Origin: Pseudomonadota bacterium
GTDB lineage: Bacteria > Pseudomonadota > Gammaproteobacteria > Burkholderiales > Thiobacillaceae
Assembly: GCA_021784115.1 (NCBI GenBank)
Contig: JAJXTE010000001.1
Location: forward strand, 1-64,000
Direction: 5' to 3'
Length of the DNA stretch: 64,000 nt
Below, piece after piece: positions 1-9,088 of the stretch. The notes under the pieces are model-generated. The model saw only the letters and a list, made by a program, of their open reading frames with translations. It made no database searches and was not told the DNA's origin. Both the position numbers and the translations under genes were made by a program. Numbering within the stretch: position 1 is the first letter of the stretch; the number at the start of each line of letters is the position of its first letter.

Positions 1-113
1 AGAAACGCCGTGATGGCGAACAGGAACGAGGCGGGGTAGGCGAACACGGCGATCGCTTCTTGCCACAGGGGCCGCGGCGCCACAGTAGCGGCAGTGGACG
101 CAGTATTGTTCAT
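1..113 (-). CDS. hypothetical membrane protein, N-terminal fragment (cut by window edge)
   Basis: Reading the minus strand from an ATG at 113 gives MNNTASTAATVAPRPLW and then a hydrophobic stretch (IAVFAYPASFLFAI) that runs off the window after about 37 residues. The ATG overlaps the stop codon of the upstream 149-aa membrane protein gene as ATGA, so the two are probably translationally coupled and may form a two-component membrane unit. The ORF track omits it because it is incomplete. Too little is visible to assign a family. Confidence 0.55.
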   Translation of the reverse strand, partial: MNNTASTAATVAPRPLWQEAIAVFAYPASFLFAITAF

Positions 114-559
114 TGTCGTCTGGCCGTAGCTTGCATATGAAAATTGCCCACGACGATCAAGTAGCTCGAAAGCACAAAATGGAACAGGATCGGCAAATAG
201 CTACGAAACCAATGGTGCTCGGACAGGCCGGTCAACCCGATTGCCAAGCGCAAGACCATGGCGAGGAAGTAAATGAGTCCGGTGATGAAAAATATCCAGC
301 CTTGGCTTCGGTTGGGCTGCATCTGACGCGTCATGATGCGCTGCAGGATCCGGGCATAAAAAACGATGATTAAGATTTGGGAGGTCAGCAAGACCTCATA
401 CGGCACGGCGCCACTCTGCCATGCGTCAAATGGGGGCAGAAAGGGGAGTTCCAGGTAACGCTGTAGCAACTGCGCCAGCACCCGAAAGCAAAACAGCCCT
501 AGCAGAATAGACAGGGCAATCCCGTGAAACTTGCTGGGTGGCCAGGCTTGTTCTCTCAT
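110..559 (-). CDS. hypothetical multi-pass membrane protein (149 aa)
   Basis: The protein has about four hydrophobic segments: residues ~12-30, ~55-70, ~88-108 and ~122-140. They are separated by short basic loops (e.g. RIMTRQMQPNRSQGW), consistent with an inner-membrane protein. No catalytic motif was recognised and no family is assigned. An AAGGA lies about 11 nt upstream of the chosen ATG. It precedes and overlaps another membrane-protein gene by ATGA, suggesting co-expression. A perfect 21-bp tandem duplication sits just upstream of its start codon. Function is unknown. Confidence 0.6.
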   Translation of the reverse strand: MREQAWPPSKFHGIALSILLGLFCFRVLAQLLQRYLELPFLPPFDAWQSGAVPYEVLLTSQILIIVFYARILQRIMTRQMQPNRSQGWIFFITGLIYFLAMVLRLAIGLTGLSEHHWFRSYLPILFHFVLSSYLIVVGNFHMQATARRQ

Positions 560-576
560 CGTCGCATGATGTCCTT

Positions 577-618
577 CTCGGAATACGCTCGGGCAGCCTC
601 GGAATACGCTCGGGCAGC
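577..618. repeat. two tandem copies of a 21-bp sequence
   Basis: The 21-mer CTCGGAATACGCTCGGGCAGC occurs twice back to back with no mismatch. It begins 18 bp upstream of the 149-aa membrane protein start, in the gap before mnmC, where promoter or regulator sites for the minus-strand gene would be expected. The rest of the 560-767 gap shows no gene. Confidence 0.9.
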
Positions 619-767
619 GATTGAATTGAGGAAATCAGTCAGCTTCCCAGGAACATGCTTGTCCATAAACCATGCCCAAGTGCATATGTCGTTGCCAATG
701 GAGGCTTTTCAGTTTGAATATGATCGGGGCCAAGCGCTCGTAAACCGCCCCAATGTAACATTCGGGC

Positions 768-2585
768 ATGCTGAAAACCATCGTCCCCGCGCGTCTCGAA
801 TTCAAGGACGGCGTGCCGTATTCCGCCGCCTACGGCGACATCTACCATTCCGCCGACGGCGGCGCGGGGCAGGCGCGCCATGTTTTTCTGCAGGGCTGCG
901 GATTGCCGCAGGCGTGGGCGGGGCGGGGCCGCTTCGTCGTGCTGGAAACCGGGTTCGGCACGGGGCTGAATTTTCTGGCCACCTGGGCGGCGTGGCGCGA
1001 CGACCCGGCGCGCACGCCGCGGCTGCATTTCCTGTCGGTCGAGAAACACCCGTTTCGCGCTGAAGACCTGGCGCGGCTGCATGAACAATGGTCGGAATTC
1101 GCTCCGCTATCGGAAGAACTGCTGGCGAACTGGCCGACGCTGACGCCGGGCTTCCACCGCATCGCGCTCGACGGCGGGCGGGTGCAGCTCACCCTGATGC
1201 TGGGCGACGCGCTCGACTGTCTGCCGCAGGTGCCGGCCGAGGTCGATGCCTTCTATCTGGATGGCTTTGCGCCCGACTGCAACGCCGACCTGTGGCAGCC
1301 GAAGCTGTTCGACGTGCTGGCACGGCTGGCAAAACCCGATGCCACGGCGGCGACCTACACGGTGGCGGCGCCGGTGCGCGAGGGGCTGGCGCAGGCCGGC
1401 TTCGTCTGTGACAAGCGCGTGGGCTACGGTCGCAAGCGGCATTGCCTGAGCGCGCGCTTCGCGGGTCAATCCCGATGGGTCGTATCTGCCCAACCGCGCC
1501 ACGTCACCGTCATCGGCGCCGGCGTGGCGGGCGCGGCAACCGCGCATGCGCTGGCGCTGCGCGGCCTGGAAGTCACGGTGCTGGAGCGCGCCGCCGCGCC
1601 GGCACAGGCCGCGTCGGGCAACCCGGTGGCCGTGTTCCGGCCGGTGATCTCGCGCGACGACAACCGCGCCACGCGCCTGACGCGCGCAGCCTTCCTGCAT
1701 GACCTGCGCGCATGGACGGCGCTGGGTGGCGTCGAATGGGCGCGCTGCGGCGTGCTGCATCTGGCCAAGGATGCGGACGCGGCGGCGAAGCAGCAGCAGG
1801 CGCTGGCCGCCACCGCGCCGCCTGCCGATTTCGCGCGCTGGGTAGACCTCGACGAAGCGCGTGAACTGGCGAACTGGCCGGTCGCCGCGGCCGGCGTGTT
1901 TTACCCGACAGCGGGCTGGATGGTGCCGGCGGGGCTGTGCCGCGCCTGGCTCGATCATCCGGCGATACGCCTAAGGACCGGATGCGCCGTAGCGCGTGTT
2001 CGGGGTGGTTCAGGCGGCTGGCAGGTGCTGGGCGCTGACGGCTCGATCCAGGCCGAGGCTGATGCCGTGGTGCTGGCGAACGCGCGCGACGCGCTGAGCC
2101 TGGTTCCCGACCAGGTCTGGCCGCTCAATACCGTGCGCGGGCAGATCACGCAGTTGCCGCCCGGCAGCCTGCCGCAACTCCAACGGGTGGTCGCGCGCGA
2201 AGGCTATGTAGCGCCGGGCGCGTCCCGGCCGCTGGTCGGTGCAACCTACGAACATGATGACGACGACACGATGCCGCGCACGGCGAGCGACCTTGCCAAC
2301 CTGGCGCGGCTGGAAGCGATTCTGCCCGGTGCCGGCGAGGGCCTGGCCGCCGGGGCGGTGAGCGGACGTGCCTCGTTGCGCGCCACCCTGCCGGACCGGT
2401 TGCCGCTGGTCGGGGCGGTCGGAGGACGCTCCGGCCTGTACGTGGCGGCAGGCTATGCCTCGCGCGGGGTGGTGTGGGCGGGCCTGCTGGGCGACGCGCT
2501 GGCCGACCTGATGACGCAGCAGCCCTTGCCGCTGGAGGCCGAGTTGATGCGGGCGATCGCGCCGGACCGCTTCACCTTCCGCTGA
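768..2585 (+). CDS. mnmC: bifunctional tRNA 5-methylaminomethyl-2-thiouridine biosynthesis protein MnmC
   Basis: MnmC completes the mnm5s2U modification at wobble U34 of several tRNAs. The FAD-dependent oxidoreductase half removes the carboxymethyl group and the SAM-dependent half methylates the resulting amine. The N-terminal methyltransferase domain (~1-240) shows the SAM-binding LETGFGTGLNF motif near residue 59 and the family signature DAFYLDGFAPDCN near 160. The C-terminal domain opens with a dinucleotide-binding motif VIGAGVAGAATAHAL near residue 247 and continues as a DAO-type fold. The length of 605 aa is a little shorter than the ~660 aa of the E. coli protein but both domains look complete. 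It appears to be transcribed alone. No strong ribosome-binding site precedes the ATG. Confidence 0.95.
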   Translation: MLKTIVPARLEFKDGVPYSAAYGDIYHSADGGAGQARHVFLQGCGLPQAWAGRGRFVVLETGFGTGLNFLATWAAWRDDPARTPRLHFLSVEKHPFRAEDLARLHEQWSEFAPLSEELLANWPTLTPGFHRIALDGGRVQLTLMLGDALDCLPQVPAEVDAFYLDGFAPDCNADLWQPKLFDVLARLAKPDATAATYTVAAPVREGLAQAGFVCDKRVGYGRKRHCLSARFAGQSRWVVSAQPRHVTVIGAGVAGAATAHALALRGLEVTVLERAAAPAQAASGNPVAVFRPVISRDDNRATRLTRAAFLHDLRAWTALGGVEWARCGVLHLAKDADAAAKQQQALAATAPPADFARWVDLDEARELANWPVAAAGVFYPTAGWMVPAGLCRAWLDHPAIRLRTGCAVARVRGGSGGWQVLGADGSIQAEADAVVLANARDALSLVPDQVWPLNTVRGQITQLPPGSLPQLQRVVAREGYVAPGASRPLVGATYEHDDDDTMPRTASDLANLARLEAILPGAGEGLAAGAVSGRASLRATLPDRLPLVGAVGGRSGLYVAAGYASRGVVWAGLLGDALADLMTQQPLPLEAELMRAIAPDRFTFR

Positions 2586-2679
2586 GTTAAAGGGCCCCGG
2601 AGCGCCATGCCGCTGCGGGCGCCTTGAAATCGCCGCAATTCCCCCACATTTACTAAGCTGATGAATGAGGGAATACAGC

Positions 2680-4038
2680 ATGTCTACCATCCGACCCGCG
2701 GCCGTTGCCGGAATGTTCTATCCGGACAACCCCATCGAACTCAAGCGCACCGTCACCGAGTTGCTGGCGAAGGCCAGGCCAGCCGCGTCGTCGCGCCCCC
2801 CCAAGGCATTGATCGTGCCGCACGCAGGCTATATCTATTCGGGCCCGGTTGCCGCCAGTGCCTATGCGCAACTGGCGGCGCTGCGCGGCCGCATTCGTCG
2901 GGTGGTGCTGCTCGGCCCCACCCATCGCGTCTGGGTGCGGGGACTGGCGCTGCCGGAGGCGGAACGCTTCGCCACGCCGCTCGGCGAGATTGAACTCGAT
3001 CGCGAGGGCATGCAGCGTCTGGCCGATCTGCCGCAAGTGACCCGCAGCGCAGCGGCCCACCAGATGGAGCACTCGCTGGAGGTGCAGCTGCCCTTCCTGC
3101 AGCAGGTGCTGGGCGATTTCCAGTTGCTGCCGCTGGCGGTGGGCGAGGCCACTGCCGCCCAGGTGGCCGAGGTGCTGGAAACCGTGTGGGGCGGTAGCGA
3201 GACGCTGATCGTGATCAGTTCCGACCTGTCGCACTTCCTGCCCGACGCGGTCGCCCGCGAGGTGGACGGCGGCACGGTGGAGGCCATCCTGGCGCTGGAT
3301 TCGCATCTCAACCATGAACAGGCCTGCGGCGCGACGCCGATCAACGGCCTGCTGCTGGCGGCGCGCAAACACGCTCTGCGGCCGGTGATGCTGGATGTGT
3401 GCAATTCCAGCGACACCGCCGGCGACCCCGACCGGGTCGTCGGCTACGCCGCCTTTGCGTTCGAGTCTGAAGAAGACACGGATCAGCCGGAGGCGGAAAA
3501 GGGCGAAACCCTGCTGAAACTGGCGCGCTCCGAAATCGCCTCGAAGCTGTGGGAGGGCGCGGCGCAGAACTTCACGGCCGCCTGGCTGCAGGAACCGGGC
3601 GCGAGCTTCGTCACGCTCACCCGCGAGGGCGAGCTGCGCGGTTGCATCGGTACACTGGAGGCGCATCGCCCGCTGGAGATCGACGTGCGCGAGAACGCAG
3701 TGGCGGCGGCGTTCCACGATCCGCGCTTCATGCCGCTCTCACGCGGCGAGTTCGACGCGGTCCGGGTCGAGGTGTCGCTGCTGTCGCCTACAGAGCCGCT
3801 GGAGGTGGGGGACGAGGACGCTGCACGGGCCGCGCTGCGGCCGCACGTCGACGGCGTGGTGTTCGAGTACGGCCACCATCGCAGCACCTTCCTGCCGCAG
3901 GTATGGGAGCAGTTGCCCGACCCGGACGAGTTTCTCGCCTACCTGAAACGCAAGGCCGGCCTGCCGATGGATTTCTGGGCCGAGCAGGTGCGCCTGTCGC
4001 GCTACACCGTCACGAAGTGGAAGGAGCAGATGGCATGA
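2680..4038 (+). CDS. amrB-amrA: AmmeMemoRadiSam system proteins B and A fused (MEMO1-like + AMMECR1-like)
   Basis: This is a fusion of a MEMO1-like domain (~1-265) and an AMMECR1 domain (~275-450). The MEMO part has the conserved PHAGYIYSGPVAA and LLGPTHRVWV segments, whose histidines match metal-site positions of the family, whose fold is related to class III extradiol dioxygenases. The AMMECR1 part carries the hallmark LRGCIGTLEAHRPL near residue 316. Its biochemical function is not settled. The start was moved to the ATG at 2680 because AGGGA lies about 7 nt upstream of it; the track start at 2665 lacks one. The stop overlaps the radical SAM gene as ATGA, so the system is translationally coupled. 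Expected partners are the downstream radical SAM enzyme and perhaps the hydrolase. Confidence 0.92.
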   Translation: MSTIRPAAVAGMFYPDNPIELKRTVTELLAKARPAASSRPPKALIVPHAGYIYSGPVAASAYAQLAALRGRIRRVVLLGPTHRVWVRGLALPEAERFATPLGEIELDREGMQRLADLPQVTRSAAAHQMEHSLEVQLPFLQQVLGDFQLLPLAVGEATAAQVAEVLETVWGGSETLIVISSDLSHFLPDAVAREVDGGTVEAILALDSHLNHEQACGATPINGLLLAARKHALRPVMLDVCNSSDTAGDPDRVVGYAAFAFESEEDTDQPEAEKGETLLKLARSEIASKLWEGAAQNFTAAWLQEPGASFVTLTREGELRGCIGTLEAHRPLEIDVRENAVAAAFHDPRFMPLSRGEFDAVRVEVSLLSPTEPLEVGDEDAARAALRPHVDGVVFEYGHHRSTFLPQVWEQLPDPDEFLAYLKRKAGLPMDFWAEQVRLSRYTVTKWKEQMA

Positions 4039-5129
4039 GCATCCCCGAATCGCATTATCCGGCGCGCTGGTGGCATGTGCTGCCCGATGGCCGCGTCGAG
4101 TGCGACCTCTGCCCGCGCTACTGCAAGCTGCACGAGGGCCAGCGCGGCCTCTGCTTCGTGCGCAAGATGGAGGGCGGCAAGATGGTGCTCACCACCTACG
4201 GCCGCTCGTCCGGCTTCTGCGTTGACCCCATCGAGAAGAAGCCGCTCAACCATTTCTACCCCGGCTCGTCGGTGTTCTCCTTCGGCACCGCCGGCTGCAA
4301 CCTGGCGTGCAAGTTCTGCCAGAACTGGGACATTTCCAAGTCGCGCGAGACCGACACCATGGTCGACCAGGCCATGCCGGACGAGATCGCCGAAGCCGCC
4401 GAGAAGAGCAGCTGCAAGAGCGTGGCCTTCACCTACAACGATCCGGTGATCTTCGCCGAATACGCGATGGACGTGGCCGAAGCCTGCCATGCGCGCGGCA
4501 TTAAGACCGTGGCGGTTACGGCCGGCTACATGACCGACGAACCGCGCCGCGAATTCTATTCGAAGATGGATGCGGCCAACGTCGACCTGAAAGGCTTCAC
4601 CGACGAGTTCTACGTCAAGCTGACCGGCGGCCACCTGCAGCCGGTACTCGAAACGCTGACCTATCTGAAGCGAGAGACGAACGTGTGGTTCGAGATCACG
4701 ACCTTGCTGATTCCCGGTCAAAACGACTCCGATGCCGAGCTCGTGGCGATGAGCCAGTGGATTCTGCGCGAGCTCGGCCCTGACGTGCCGCTGCACTTTT
4801 CCGCCTTCCACCCAGACTGGAAGATGCTGGACGTGCCGTCCACGCCGGCCTCCACGCTGACCCGCGCGCGCGACATCGCGCTGAAGGCCGGGCTGCATTA
4901 CGTCTACACCGGCAACGTGCACGATCCTGCCGGCGGCACGACGTCGTGCCCGAGCTGTCACGAGCCGCTGATCGTGCGCGACTGGTATCGCATCGACCAC
5001 TACAGTGTCACACCCGACGGCCACTGCCCGAAGTGCGGCAGCGCCATCGCCGGCCGCTTCGGCGCCTTCATCCATCCCTTCGGCAACCGCCGCATCCCGA
5101 TCGCCATGCACCGCGAGGATCGCGCATGA
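4035..5129 (+). CDS. amrS: AmmeMemoRadiSam system radical SAM enzyme
   Basis: The enzyme is a radical SAM protein of 364 aa that always travels with the MEMO/AMMECR1 proteins. Its substrate is unknown. The [4Fe-4S]-binding motif CNLACKFC falls at about residues 88-95, followed by QNWDIS, typical for this subfamily. A cysteine cluster near the N-terminus (CDLCPRYCKL...GLC) and a C-terminal pair of CxxC motifs (CPSCHEPL and CPKCGSAI), which resembles a zinc ribbon, are also seen. The start at 4035 overlaps the stop of the upstream fusion gene; the longer track ORF is a read-through in the alternative frame. The gene overlaps the following hydrolase gene by ATGA. Confidence 0.93.
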   Translation: MSIPESHYPARWWHVLPDGRVECDLCPRYCKLHEGQRGLCFVRKMEGGKMVLTTYGRSSGFCVDPIEKKPLNHFYPGSSVFSFGTAGCNLACKFCQNWDISKSRETDTMVDQAMPDEIAEAAEKSSCKSVAFTYNDPVIFAEYAMDVAEACHARGIKTVAVTAGYMTDEPRREFYSKMDAANVDLKGFTDEFYVKLTGGHLQPVLETLTYLKRETNVWFEITTLLIPGQNDSDAELVAMSQWILRELGPDVPLHFSAFHPDWKMLDVPSTPASTLTRARDIALKAGLHYVYTGNVHDPAGGTTSCPSCHEPLIVRDWYRIDHYSVTPDGHCPKCGSAIAGRFGAFIHPFGNRRIPIAMHREDRA

Positions 5130-5776
5130 GCACCTCCTCCCTGGTCCATATCCCGGCCGGCGGCGTCAGGGTCGAAGGCATGCTCGAGATTCCCGACGGC
5201 GCCGTCGGTCTGGTGCTGTTCGCCCACGGCAGCGGCTCGTCGCGACATTCGCCGCGCAACAACTATGTCGCCAGCGAATTGCGCGCGGCCGGCGTCGGCA
5301 CGCTGCTGATGGATTTGCTGACGCCCGAAGAGGACCGCGATTATTCCCGCCGCTTCGACATCGGCCTGCTGACGCAGCGTCTGCTGGAGGCTGTGCGCTG
5401 GGTCGGAACGCAGGAGGCCACACGCGACCTGTCGCTCGGGTTCTTTGGCGCCAGCACCGGTGCCGCCGCCGCGCTCGAAGCCGCGTCGGCGCTGGGCGAC
5501 CAGGCCCGCGCCGTGGTGTCGCGCGGCGGCCGTCCCGACCTCGCCAGCGAGCTGGCGCTGCAGAAGGTGACCGCGCCGACATTGCTGCTGGTGGGCGGCT
5601 ATGACGACGGCGTGATCGACCTCAACCAGCTGGCGTACGACCAATTGCGCTGCGAGAAGGAGATGGTGATCGTGCCTGGCGCCACCCACCTGTTCGAGGA
5701 GCCCGGCACGCTGGAGGCCGTGGCGATGCGGGCCGCAGGGTGGTTCGCCGAGCATCTGCCGCGCCGGCCACAGTGA
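5126..5776 (+). CDS. alpha/beta hydrolase of the dienelactone hydrolase family
   Basis: A 216-aa alpha/beta hydrolase. The nucleophile elbow GASTG places the catalytic Ser near residue 110, with a likely acid in GGYDDGVID and the histidine in GATHLFEEPG. An oxyanion-type HGSGSSRHSPRN loop follows the second strand. The family hydrolyses esters or lactones, but the substrate here is unknown. The start overlaps the amrS stop (ATGA), so it is the third gene of the AmmeMemoRadiSam operon. Proteins of this kind are found fused to or beside phosphoribosyltransferases in other bacteria, and one is encoded about 7 kb downstream on the other strand. Confidence 0.85.
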   Translation: MSTSSLVHIPAGGVRVEGMLEIPDGAVGLVLFAHGSGSSRHSPRNNYVASELRAAGVGTLLMDLLTPEEDRDYSRRFDIGLLTQRLLEAVRWVGTQEATRDLSLGFFGASTGAAAALEAASALGDQARAVVSRGGRPDLASELALQKVTAPTLLLVGGYDDGVIDLNQLAYDQLRCEKEMVIVPGATHLFEEPGTLEAVAMRAAGWFAEHLPRRPQ

Positions 5777-5806
5777 GCGTGCTGGCTCGCTGACAACCGG
5801 CATGGC

Positions 5807-6538
<732 letters not shown>

Positions 6539-6541
6539 ACC

Positions 6542-9088
6542 ATGCCCGCCCCCGATCCGCTCTCCCCAAGTTTCTGGCAGCCGCCGCTGGCGGCGCTGCA
6601 GGCGCGGCTGGGCAGTTCGCCTGACGGCTTGAGCGAGGCGGAGGCCGACGCGCGGCGCCGCACCTTCGGGTCCAACCTGCTGCGCCCGCGCGCGGAGCGG
6701 GCATGGCTCCTGCAGTTCCTGACCCACTTCAGGAATCCGCTGGTGCTGGTGCTGCTGGCGGCCAGCGCGATTGCCGGGATGCTCGGCGACATGAAGAGCT
6801 TTGTCGTCATCACCGTCATTGTGCTGATGAGCGTGACGCTGGATTTCTTCCAGGAGTATCGCGCAAGCCGCGCCGTCGAAAAACTGCGGCACACGGTTGC
6901 CTTGCGTGCTTCGGTGATCCGCGGCGGCCAGGCGCGCGAGATTCCGGTCGTCGAACTGGTTCCCGGCGACGTGGTTCTGCTTGCCGCCGGCGACCTGGCG
7001 CCGGCCGATGGGCGCGTGCTGGAGGCGCGCGACCTGTTCGTCAACCAGGCGCTGCTGACCGGCGAATCCTACCCGGTCGAAAAGCGCGCGGAGGACGAAA
7101 TTCCGGACGCCGACATGATGGCTGCGACCAACGCGCTGTTCCTCGGCACCTCGGTCATTAGCGGGGCGGGGCGCATGCTGATCGTCCGCACCGGCGCTGC
7201 CACCGCGCTGGGGGAGATTGCCGACACGTTGACGCAGCGCCCGCAGGCGACGGCCTTCGAGCGCGGGACCCAGGCCTTCGGTGCCCTCATCCTGCGCCTC
7301 ACCGTAATCCTCGTGCTGGCGGTGCTGCTGATCAACGCGGCGTTCCACCGCCCGCTGTTCGAGTCTTTCCTGTTCGCCGTGGCGCTGGCGGTGGGCCTGA
7401 CGCCGGAGCTGCTGCCGATGGTGCTGTCGGTCACGCTGTCGCAGGGCGCGATGCGGCTGGCGCGGCGGCGTGTCATCGTCAAGCGGCTGTCTGCCGTGCA
7501 GGAACTGGGCGGCATCGACGTGCTGTGCACCGACAAGACCGGCACCCTGACCGAAGGGCACATCCGACTGGAGCGGCACGTCGACGCCCTCGGCCGCGAC
7601 AGCGATCGCGTGCTGGAACTCGCCTACCTCAACAGCCAGTTCGAGACCGGCATCCGTAGTCCGCTCGACGAGGCGATCCTGGCGCACACCCACATCGACG
7701 TCAGCCCCTGGCGCAAGATCGACGAGGTGCCGTTCGACTTCGAGCGGCGGCGGGTCTCGGTGCTGCTGGAACGTGCCGGGGCGCGCAGCCTGTTCGTGAA
7801 AGGCTCGCCCGAAGACGTGCTGCGGCTGTGCACGCGCTATGAAGACGCGGACGCGCTGCATCCCATCGACGACGCGGCGCGCGAACGCATCCTGGCGCTG
7901 TTCGAGGAACTGAGCCGCGACGGATTCCGGGTGCTGGGCATCGCCTGGCGCCAGGCGCCGCCGCATCAGGATCACGCCGTGGTTACCGACGAGAGCGAAC
8001 TGGTGTTCTGCGGATTTGCCGCGTTTCTCGATCCGCCGAAAGTCAGTGCGGCGCCGGCGCTCGCCGCGCTGGCGGCCGGCGGCGTGGCAGTGAAGATTGT
8101 CAGCGGCGACAACGAACTGGTCGCGCGCTACATCTGCGAAAAACTGGGCGTGACGATCAGCGGCGCACTCAACGGCAGCGATATCCAGGGCATGAACGAC
8201 CCGGCCCTGCATGCGCAGGTGGAGCGGGTCAACCTGTTCTGTCGCGTCACGCCCGCGCAAAAAACGCGGATTATCGACGCATTGCGGGCACGCGGCCACG
8301 TGGTGGGCTTTCTCGGCGACGGCATCAACGACGCGCCGGCGCTGCACGCGGCGAATGTCGGCATCTCCGTCGACAGCGCGGTCGACGTCGCCAAGGAGGC
8401 GGCGGATCTGGTGTTGCTGGAGCACGACCTGAACGTGCTGCAGGAAGGTGTGCGCGAAGGCCGCCGCACGTTCGGCAACGTCACCAAGTACATCATGATG
8501 GGGACCAGCTCCAACTTCGGCAACATGTTCAGCATGGCCGGCGGCACGCTGTTTTTGCCTTTCCTGCCGATGCTGCCGATCCAGATCCTGCTCAACAACT
8601 TCCTCTACGACCTGTCGGAGATTGCCATCCCGCTCGACCGGGTGGACGAGGATACGCTGGCCCGCCCGCGGGTGTGGGACATGCACTTCATCCGCAACTT
8701 CATGCTGGCCCTGGGGCCGGTGAGTTCGGTGTTCGACTTCCTGACCTTCTTCGTGATGCTGAAGGTGTTCCAGGCAAACGAGGCGCTGTTCCATACCGGC
8801 TGGTTCATCGAGTCCATCGCCACCCAGGTGCTGGTCATCTTCGTCATCCGCACCCGCGGCAGCCCGCTCGTCAGCCGGCCCAACGTCTGGCTGGTGGTGT
8901 TGTCGCTTGCGGTGGTGGCGCTGGCGGCACTGCTGCCCTGGCTGCCGTTCGCCGGCCACCTCGGCTTCGTGGCGCCGCCGCCCGCGTTCTACGCGGTGCT
9001 GGCCGGCATCGTTGCCGCCTATCTCGCTGTCATGCTGTGGGCCAAGCAGCTGTTCTACCGGCACTGGGAACGGCGCCACCCGCGATGA
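6542..9088 (+). CDS. mgtA: magnesium-type P-type ATPase (MgtA/MgtB family)
   Basis: A P-type ATPase of 848 aa, close to the usual length of MgtA/MgtB (~900 aa), which import Mg2+ with ATP hydrolysis. The phosphorylation motif DKTGTLTEG places the catalytic Asp near residue 331. TGES in the actuator domain and [10 protein letters not shown] in the hinge are intact. The N-terminal cytosolic segment, paired helices near 60-100, the M4-like helix [16 protein letters not shown] and a C-terminal membrane bundle are visible. It begins three bases after the ABC ATPase stop and its own stop overlaps the permease start (ATGA), so it is embedded in the exporter operon. No Mg2+-sensing leader fits in the 3-bp gap. 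Confidence 0.9.
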   Translation: MPAPDPLSPSFWQPPLAALQARLGSSPDGLSEAEADARRRTFGSNLLRPRAERAWLLQFLTHFRNPLVLVLLAASAIAGMLGDMKSFVVITVIVLMSVTLDFFQEYRASRAVEKLRHTVALRASVIRGGQAREIPVVELVPGDVVLLAAGDLAPADGRVLEARDLFVNQALLTGESYPVEKRAEDEIPDADMMAATNALFLGTSVISGAGRMLIVRTGAATALGEIADTLTQRPQATAFERGTQAFGALILRLTVILVLAVLLINAAFHRPLFESFLFAVALAVGLTPELLPMVLSVTLSQGAMRLARRRVIVKRLSAVQELGGIDVLCTDKTGTLTEGHIRLERHVDALGRDSDRVLELAYLNSQFETGIRSPLDEAILAHTHIDVSPWRKIDEVPFDFERRRVSVLLERAGARSLFVKGSPEDVLRLCTRYEDADALHPIDDAARERILALFEELSRDGFRVLGIAWRQAPPHQDHAVVTDESELVFCGFAAFLDPPKVSAAPALAALAAGGVAVKIVSGDNELVARYICEKLGVTISGALNGSDIQGMNDPALHAQVERVNLFCRVTPAQKTRIIDALRARGHVVGFLGDGINDAPALHAANVGISVDSAVDVAKEAADLVLLEHDLNVLQEGVREGRRTFGNVTKYIMMGTSSNFGNMFSMAGGTLFLPFLPMLPIQILLNNFLYDLSEIAIPLDRVDEDTLARPRVWDMHFIRNFMLALGPVSSVFDFLTFFVMLKVFQANEALFHTGWFIESIATQVLVIFVIRTRGSPLVSRPNVWLVVLSLAVVALAALLPWLPFAGHLGFVAPPPAFYAVLAGIVAAYLAVMLWAKQLFYRHWERRHPR

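Noticed and set aside
113-373. 86-aa plus-strand ORF
   Set aside because: Antisense to the 149-aa membrane-protein gene; no hydrophobic or domain pattern and no Shine-Dalgarno.
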